Shown in pieces: positions 57,131 to 64,000 of a stretch of DNA of 64,000 bases (its first letter is position 1; the number at the start of each line of letters is the position of its first letter). The notes beneath the pieces were generated by a model. That model searched no databases. It was not told where the DNA came from and saw nothing but the letters and a program-made list of their open reading frames with translations. The position numbers and the translations under genes are program-made. Source of the DNA: Harmothoe impar (taxonomy: Eukaryota > Annelida > Polychaeta > Phyllodocida > Polynoidae); NCBI GenBank assembly GCA_947462335.1, contig OX381704.1, forward strand, positions 45,078,942-45,142,941. The letters are read 5' to 3'.

Positions 57131-57379
57131 TCATACCAAAAAATCTAACTTCTTTATTATTTCTTTGATTGTCCTATTGGTTTCATCTGCGAAGACAAAA
57201 CCATTGTAGATTTTCAGGGCATCTGTTCCTATGGAATTTAGAAGCATGGAGATTTGGTACACAGCAGTAGTTGTGTCCAGATGGGAGATTACAGTGATAC
57301 CAGGCACAAAGTGGTGCACTGGTGCATTTCCCCCTGGGGGAGGAGCATTCTCCCCATTACCTTCATTGTTTTCAGGCAT
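57131..57379 (-). pseudogene. Gypsy gag N-terminal fragment
   Basis: The frame MPENNEGNGENAPPPGG...SMLLNSIGTDALKIYNGFVF resembles the start of invertebrate gypsy Gag, where LL-x-x-x-G-x-x-A-x-x-x-Y is conserved. It stops at 57131, about where the gag piece at 33862 would continue. A TGGTTCCAGAGAC stretch just upstream may be a primer-binding site. Confidence 0.55.
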
Positions 57380-57493
57380 TGTCAGGGTATAGATATGTTC
57401 TCAACACACTATCAGGGTGTAGATATAGAGCTAGCATTTATTAGGAATGTCTCTGGAACCAGTTGCTGTGGATCTCAGGGTGGGCTGGCAAGT

Positions 57494-58005
57494 TGGCCAC
57501 TTTCAGTGACTACACATGTGTATTCTGCTTTTGGCTTCAGGCCAAAAAGTGCATTAATCACTCTTCCAGGGTGAATAAAAATGATGTGTGTCTACTCACA
57601 GTTTCTTGTTGCCCTTCCCTGACCCTTCACCTGGCTGTCATCATGTTAAAACATGTGGATGTTTATGGATAAAGATGAGTTGAACTGAGTGGGTCTGAGT
57701 CGGTTCATAAACTACCTGGCAAGATTCCTACCTCGATTGTCAGATGTTATGGAACCTATCTGGCAACTGACGAGGAAAGACGTGCCATGGAACTGGTCCG
57801 GTACCCAAGATAGAGCACTTCAAGAAGTAAAGAAGCTTATTCACCCTGGAAAAGTGATTAATGCACTTTTTGGCCTGAAGCCAAAAGCAGAATACACATG
57901 TGTTGTCACTGAAAGTGGCCATCTGCCATCCCACCGCTGTCACCATGTTAAAACATGTGGATGTTTATGGATAAAGATGAGTTGAACTGAGTGGGTCTGA
58001 GTTGG
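57494..58005. repeat. Gypsy LTR/RT fragments in inverted arrangement
   Basis: 57494-57576 is the inverse of 57838-57925 (shared GTGATTAATGCACTTTTTGG and GAAGCCAAAAGCAGAATAC). Between them, 57689-57838 encodes on the plus strand the RT segment FINYLARFLPRLSDVMEPIW, also present inverted at 31935-32060. A 60-bp direct repeat (ATGTTAAAACATGTGGATGT...GTGGGTCTGAG) ends at 57699 and 58004. This is rearranged debris of one gypsy family. Confidence 0.6.
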
Positions 58006-58874
58006 TTCCATTGCCATTTACTGATGTTTACAAGCTCATAACGGATCCAAGATGGCCGCCACACATGCGCACATACAATGTATACAACACACAATAACGT
58101 ATGTGGTGTAAACTTCACCATGATAGCACCCTTACAGGCTTACTCCTTATAATATACTGTATCTTGGGTTCTAATAATCTGCAGTGTTCACTAGAATGAT
58201 ACTTGTATAAGAAAATCTCCCCTATAGGGCCGTTACTATAGTATAGTCACGCCGTTGGTGTATGCAACGCCCTCCCCTCCCCTCGCACCCTCCTCGTTAC
58301 TAAAGCTCAGCCGTCCACCAGGAGGCTCCACGGGCTGCAAGGAGGTCGCACAGGGCCACCAGGAGGACACCGATTCAATGTGAGGCTCATAGTCTTAGGC
58401 TTGTAAATCACTGATAGGCCTACACTTTAAATCTATGGATATTACCTACTAGTAACCAATCTCTTATTATGTATCATATGGTCGCTTAAATGTATGACAG
58501 TAGGGCTATCTGGGTTAAGCGGCCTTAACCAGCAGAGCATTGGTTATCATAATTCAGAAATAATGACCTAGTATGCCAATATCATAATATGCCCTCTTAA
58601 CAAAGCCTATTGTCTAGATTACATGGGGGCCTATGAATTATAATGGCACATTCTCAATCTGTAGGGATCCATTCTGTAGTAATCAATATATTTCCATGTA
58701 TGTAACGGACACCCTGACAACCAATACAATGCTCGCTGCGATATATACCATCCTGCTATTGATATAGCTTACATCACTGTAGAAATCATGTGATAGTTCT
58801 GTGTAAGTGCACTATTAAAGAGGACTCTTCAAGGAAGAATAATCTAATAACTTGATACTTGGAGTATCGCAAAC
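58006..58874. other. 5' flank of the SLC35-like gene
   Basis: No coding feature is seen. It must contain the promoter; the sequence AGGAGGCTCCACGGG near 58320 is reminiscent of the GGTGGCC-type repeats at 30640-30700. Confidence 0.4.
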
Positions 58875-59840
58875 ATGGAGGCAGCCAAAAAATTGTTTGG
58901 CACTGAAAACTTCTCTGGTTACCTCTCTGGATTATGCTATGCATTGGGAATGGTTATGAGTGCAGCCTGTGTTCAAAGGCTTGGTGATGCTGTGCCACCC
59001 TTCCAACTGAATGCTTCTCGCTACTTTGCACAAGTCGTGATGACCTTCTGCATAACAGTCATTACCAGAAAGACACTCAGGATAGCTCCATTCAAAGTTC
59101 CATGGGTGTTGTTACTAACCATGTTAAGTGTTTTGGATAATACATTCTACTTTACTGCAGCTCAGTATCTGCCTCTGGGAAACTTGACCATCACATATGT
59201 GACCTTTCTCTACGCAGGGACTGTTCTTCTATCAAAGCTATTCTTGGGCAGGGATGTCCATTTGGTACAGATTGTAATATTTCTAGTGATACTTCTAGGA
59301 CAATTATTAATACTTCAACCATACTCTACTGTAAACACCCTCGAACCAATAACTAACCAAGGAGGCTATCAAACCATGGTTAGCTATACTTTACTAATTG
59401 GATCTTCCACAGTCGCAACATTTAAAGCTTTTGTGTTCAGGATCCAGCTGAATATGGTCCCTGTTAGTGTTCTGTCACTGTGGGTTGGGTTGTTGGGGCT
59501 AGTAGCTTCACTCCTCCTCATGGCTTACACAGAAAGCCCAGTTCTACTGACATCTGGACTACAGCTGCTTCTTCTAGCGGGCCATGCTATATTAGCTTCT
59601 ACAAGTAGTATTCTTGTTACACATACACAGCAAGTGTTGAGCCCAGTTGTCTATGGCATTCTGGTGAACTCAAAGGAAGTGTTTGCTTTCATTCTTCAAT
59701 ATTCACTTCCACAGTTTCTATTACCAGGACATAGGAATGTCTTAGAGTGTGTGGGGGCTGGCATAGTTATGTTGGGCATCTTTGTCTATGTCTTTACAGA
59801 TTTCAAAATCAAAAGTGTCATGTCATTAGACAATATGTAG
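58875..59840 (+). CDS. SLC35/EamA-type membrane transporter
   Basis: This intronless frame of 321 residues has about ten hydrophobic segments in two similar halves, as in the drug/metabolite transporter superfamily. The first half has SRYFAQVVMTFCI, SVLDNTFYFTAAQYLPLGN and ITYVTFLYAGTVLLSKLFLG, matching the Ala-rich helix 3-4 region of EamA/SLC35 proteins. The second half ends with SPVVYGILVNSKEVFAFILQY and GAGIVMLGIFVYVF. The start ATG has a good context (AACATGG). Such proteins move nucleotide sugars or small metabolites across Golgi or plasma membranes; the substrate is unknown. The lack of introns suggests a single-exon family or an old retrocopy. Confidence 0.8.
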   Translation: MEAAKKLFGTENFSGYLSGLCYALGMVMSAACVQRLGDAVPPFQLNASRYFAQVVMTFCITVITRKTLRIAPFKVPWVLLLTMLSVLDNTFYFTAAQYLPLGNLTITYVTFLYAGTVLLSKLFLGRDVHLVQIVIFLVILLGQLLILQPYSTVNTLEPITNQGGYQTMVSYTLLIGSSTVATFKAFVFRIQLNMVPVSVLSLWVGLLGLVASLLLMAYTESPVLLTSGLQLLLLAGHAILASTSSILVTHTQQVLSPVVYGILVNSKEVFAFILQYSLPQFLLPGHRNVLECVGAGIVMLGIFVYVFTDFKIKSVMSLDNM

Positions 59841-62667
59841 AAAATGATGACATTTCTTTCAAAAACAACTCAACTTGGAGGGTTTTGGGGGAACATGCAT
59901 GATTCCTTTTATCAGTTTGGGGCAGTTTGGATATTGGCCACTCAAACTTTTGGATGACTGTTTTGGACATAACTTTGTGTTCCAAGAGTTTTGCCTTGTT
60001 TGAGGCTTTTATGATGCATATTATTTCTTCACACTCACATGACGGATATCCATAGTTTACACGTTTCTCTGATGTTCTTACCAGTCCATGTTGTTGCTGT
60101 TAATAAGACCTTATTAAACTATCAATGCTTTCTTGATCAATTCAGTCCCATCTTCAAAGGTTCAAAGTTAATGAAACATAAGTTTTTTCAAAATATATAC
60201 TCATTTTATCATTAGATGATGTATAAACCCTTTATCTAACTAGACTATGTGAAAAATCCCTAAGCATAATTATTGAATAATTAAATTCAAACAACAAAAC
60301 AACAAACAATTATTTTATGTACAAAATCTTAATTTTATTGCTTATACATAGCTCAATGGCTGAGAATTAACCCTTGGTATTGTATCGCCGTCTTCCGGCC
60401 TACTTCAGAGATGGACTTGCTGATAGAATTGAAAGAAAAAAATAAATGCACAACAAAATCATAGTTGCACCCATCAAGTACTGAAAAAAATTCAAAAACT
60501 GAATACCAGATGACTTAACAGTCATTTCAACATAGATGAATCTTCCCATTGGTAACAAGATTGATTGGACATACATATATTTTTTTAAATCACTGATATA
60601 TTATCATCACTTTTTAGTGCCTTTTTCCCGTTTAGCTTAGCAATGTCAACATAAACATTTTCATAATTATCAGACATGCTGGATACATTCGCATGCAGAC
60701 AACACATGAAGCGTCCACCCACCCCTTCATCCACTCTTCCATTTGCTGGTGACTTACTAGAGAATAATGACCAGATACTTCGCCATTTTACCACCAGGGG
60801 GCTCCAGTGGCTGTCTAACTAGGATCACGTTATCAAGTTTCCGGCATTTGTAACCAAATGCAGCGTCTAAAATCTACAGGTCGTCTCTTGGCCAGTTCGC
60901 ACGATTGTACATATACATGTGTATAATTGTAATAATAGTAACAAATCCGTAACAAAAATATCAACCCTGGCCGTGGTTGAATGGCCAATATTGGAGGGTT
61001 ACAGTCGTCGCAAGCAAAAAGCAGTTTGAACCGACACTCAAATTATACTCGGATCGACAGACATTCACAATACTACATCTGACAATATGGTGATTTTGCC
61101 CTTTTTGTTCGGAAGGCCCCTTTCGGTACACATATTCTCGAGTTGACTACACTTTTGTACGTCACACTCCAGTTGTTCAAATAATCACTTTTAGAATCAC
61201 CAACACTATTTTGTAAATATAGATCTGTATAATATTCTCTCTGTAATATACTCTCCCTTTCTCTCTTGGCTAGGAGATCTTACTCCTCATAAGTTTAAAA
61301 ACCCGTTCACGATTGATTTTCCCCAATCTGGAAGACTATAGTTAACCGGTCCTTGCACAACGGTCGGCATTAACCTGATCATTTTTCTAGAGCCACCCCT
61401 TTCATCCAACAACAAGAGATTCTTCCTATAAAAACAGCACAAACAGATGGCCCATCCACAGGTACAAGCTTTGAAAATAATAGTAATAATATCATTGTCT
61501 TGTGGTGGCTTTCCTTGACTACCCACTAAGATTCTGCCAGTAAACTTTCCAAACAGCGCCCTTTTTTGTGTCTGTATTCATTGTGCAGAGCAAAGAGTAT
61601 TTGTTTTAGCGAGGAGGTTTTCCAGGAATCGGACCCTTTTAATCTAAGGCTGTTCATCGCTGTCCCATCCCTAACCACTGTTCTTTACACAGCGTTTTGC
61701 TACAGATACCCCCTCCCCCTGCGGGCCATTGAAGCAATGGTTGTTCTCCGCCAATACGCAAACCATTTGAGAATGAAAGACCTAGAGCAGAAAGCAAAGA
61801 AGAGCTCTACAGTGTGTGTATCTGTTATCTCAGACCTCTAGGGTTAACTAAAAGCACTGCAGGAACTATGCAATGTCATAATATAATCCCCCCATACCCC
61901 AGTACATACACTATGGTGTACAAAAGTCTTAATAGTCATTGTCATTTACATTGAATCAAGTGCGAACATGGACGTGTATTATATAAAACAAGAGAGGAGA
62001 ACGAGTCATTTTAGTTCTATAACAATACTGTAAAAAAGACATTGGGTTGTCCGCGCCCGGACTACCCACCGAGTCGATGGTGTCGCCTTTTTTATATCAA
62101 CGTTATCTTCAGCACCATTATAATTGTCAACAGCAGCAAGGCATGACTGACCTTGTTTGGAAGTTTTAAAAGTTTCTATGGGACAAGGCTTATGTATATA
62201 GTTGTACCATCGACTGGGTGGGCATTGCAGGGCAGGCCACAACACGGGTGCCATGAGTAGGTTTAACATTGCCCCCTCAGGTCTGCACCAAGCAGTCGGT
62301 CCGCATCTAGGTAATGCCATCTGGTGGGTGATTGCTGAAACTCTCCCCAGCGTTTCAAATAAGGGAGACATCTTTTAATCGTCTGTGTGGCATTGTAATT
62401 TACAGCAGATAAGTGTTTATATGTGATGTAAGAGCAAGTCTACAGACTTATCATACAATCAAAAAAATCTGCGTAAAGAGATATGCATCTATCTCGAGAA
62501 ACATTAAGAGCAGAATTGCATGTAACAAATAACCGGTCTACAAATAATGATCAGTCATAGAAAATATCTCAATTGTCTTCACATCAGGCTTGGTGTAGTA
62601 GTAGTTGGTAAGAAGCTCACTAGATGGCAGTCTGGCAGCATTAGTTTGTGTGCCTGGCACTAGGCGT
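59841..62667. other. Intergenic region and untranslated ends of flanking genes
   Basis: It should hold the 3' UTR of the SLC35-like gene and, from the other side, the 3' UTR of filamin. A 69-codon minus-strand frame (60585-60794) and a few others show no family motif. I see no repeat or RNA gene of note. Confidence 0.45.
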
Positions 62668-62855
62668 TTACTGCACTTGGACGTGGAAGGGACTACCGGG
62701 CACGTGGTCTTCTCCCCACTTGACAAACATGACGTAGTCTCCGCGCTCCTTCACGACGTAGCTGACGTTGTACTGGTTGCGACCTTTGTGGATGATCTTG
62801 ATTTCCTCACACGGGTAGTGCGGGCCCATTACTCCTACCATGAGCATGTTTATCC
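62668..62855 (-). CDS. Filamin, last coding exon (C-terminal Ig repeat)
   Basis: After a CTGTTTTCCAG acceptor the minus strand reads [20 protein letters not shown], then [20 protein letters not shown] and a stop at 62668. This is the second half of the final filamin immunoglobulin-like repeat, the dimerisation repeat, with its hallmark VKWG-(D/E)-x-H-(I/V)-PGSP ending. Filamins crosslink actin and anchor membrane proteins. The exon enters in phase 1. The rest of the gene lies to the right, mostly beyond the window. Confidence 0.9.
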
Positions 62856-63789
62856 CTGGAAAACAGATGAAAAGTAACATTTAGTGGTAGGACTATACTT
62901 AATAAGTCTATAATTTGATGTAAATGTATCTAAGCAAAAATAATTGCCATAAGTATTATAATCTACATGTATAACATTTTTACCAAAAGTCCTTTTCAAA
63001 TATAGAATCAAACTTTTGCTTCTGACAATTGTTTTAAATGTTGTGCATGGCTTGACACTGACAATTTATATTGAAGTAATCAAATGTGTGATAACAATCA
63101 GCCTGTAACAATGTGTTTATACTGGAAACAAACACATTTTATGAAAAATAATGAAAAAAGTTTAAAATGATGATTTTTCAGTAGAACTTTCACCTATGAA
63201 TAAAAGCTTAAAATAAAAGCTAATGAAAACATCTGCTCGAAATATTATCAAGTTTCGCAACACTTAATGTGTCCTCATCAGTCTTCTGGGGAGTCTTCTT
63301 TATACACACGAGCATTTGGCACCACCTAATCATCAATAGGATTACATTTTAAGCAAGGTTCTACATATGCTTGTGTGTGTTCATGCACAATAGCCGGTTG
63401 ACTACCGGCTTTATTTCTGTGTGCATAAAGATATCTTGTTGGGCCATTCATTGCATTCTGCCATACATTTTTAGGGACTTTAAAGGGTCATTTTTATATT
63501 TGAGAGAGTAAGTAGATACTCTGGATTCAATGAAAACGACTGCTTCGGTCAGCATAGTTGTTTATAAACATGCCAATAATGAGCGAGCTTTGGCCACTGT
63601 ATAGGTTTCAGCATCAGCTCTCTCCATAATGATATGATGGCATTATTCCTGTGATTCAGAGGGAATGTTCCCCAGACAGTAGAGCAAAGCTTCTGATAGT
63701 AGTTGCAGTAAATTAAAATAAAACAAGCATCGACCAGGATAAATGAGTAAAATGTCAAACAAAATAGCATGGTCAGTCATGAGGGATAC
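62856..63789 (-). other. Presumed filamin intron
   Basis: AT-rich non-coding sequence between the last exon and a possible microexon. A CTGATGA...GAAAC arrangement on the minus strand (63252-63281) is the only structured item. Confidence 0.45.
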
Positions 63790-63813
63790 CTGATTCTCCG
63801 CGCAGACCTCGTG
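63790..63813 (-). CDS. Possible 24-nt filamin microexon
   Basis: On the minus strand, ATAACAG precedes and GTATCC follows a 24-base block. In phase it would add RGLRGES before the glycine of the last exon, and its end phase (1) fits exactly. The residues are not clearly filamin-like, so it could be chance. Confidence 0.35.
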
Positions 63814-64000
63814 CTGTTATAAACATATGTGTATTTATCAGCTTTGACAAACAAAATGTCATTGAAAAATCAAATCACAAATCACAAAACCTATCTGTAT
63901 ATGACAGACAGTCTCCTTGATGCATGCATTGTTGTAAAATATATTTTAAAATTGAAAAATCTGTCTTAAAACTTTCTTCTTGAGCTATACATGATACTCA
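63814..64000. other. AT-rich end of window
   Basis: No feature is recognised; presumably more filamin intron. Confidence 0.4.

Noticed and set aside
60585..60794. 69-codon minus-strand frame ending in a PDZ-ligand-like ISVI
   Set aside because: Too short, with no supporting splice sites or family similarity.

Overview
This window is a piece of an animal nuclear genome, most likely an invertebrate such as an amphioxus, hemichordate, brachiopod or mollusc; I cannot fix the species from sequence alone. The signs are split genes with GT-AG introns, a filamin terminal exon of metazoan type, and a dense, nested mix of DIRS/Ngaro, Polinton-like, Penelope, LINE, gypsy, CACTA-like and TRIM elements. 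Host coding sequence is sparse: a ten-exon FAD-dependent aldonolactone-oxidase-like gene (16756-27151, +), a NADAR-domain 3' exon or fragment (about 33860-34105, +), an intronless SLC35-type transporter (58875-59840, +) and the last exon of filamin (62668-62855, -). The rest is mobile DNA.

Region 1-15.06 kb is a three-layer nest. A short dispersed repeat (2221-2475 plus 14902-15059) was hit by an Ngaro/DIRS tyrosine-recombinase retrotransposon (2476-14901, minus strand; split repeats A1 / B1-A2-B2). Between its gag and RT reading frames lies a 7,384-bp Polinton/Maverick-like (virus-related) element (5705-13088) with 6-bp target duplications GACCTG and roughly 0.41-0.46-kb terminal inverted repeats. 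This inner element carries a two-Death-domain protein gene, a gene joining a Ser/Ala-rich region to a tandem PC4-like region across a probable 92-bp intron, and a type-B DNA polymerase that has lost its exonuclease half. I see no integrase, capsid, protease or packaging ATPase. An uninterrupted copy of the outermost repeat lies at 23669-24145 and acts as the empty site.

Region 15-28.5 kb holds the oxidase gene; its 5.6-kb first intron is full of SINE, MITE and LINE debris. Its predicted protein ends in a CaaX-like CQLL. Region 28.9-34.1 kb is a fold-back structure, a pogo-like MITE, a decayed gypsy element on the minus strand, and the NADAR piece.

Region 34.5-55.95 kb is one decayed CR1/L2-type LINE on the plus strand, split twice. 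The first split is a 5'-truncated Penelope element (36318-38402, 17-bp target duplication). The second is a 16.3-kb segment (39300-55607) with 18-bp inverted ends CCCAGCAAACTGGGGTGA and a TA duplication. Removing the segment and one TA rejoins the LINE frame exactly. The segment carries a tnp2/En-Spm-like transposase gene (46403-48802, -), a second nine-exon gene with seven small phase-0 cassette exons (40688-46257, -), and related satellite arrays just inside both ends.

Region 56-64 kb has a 640-bp TRIM whose LTRs contain a tRNA-like sequence, gypsy fragments, the SLC35-like gene and the filamin end. The best candidates for something undescribed are the Death-domain/PC4 cargo of the Polinton-like element and the 16.3-kb TA-flanked transposon with its cassette-exon gene.
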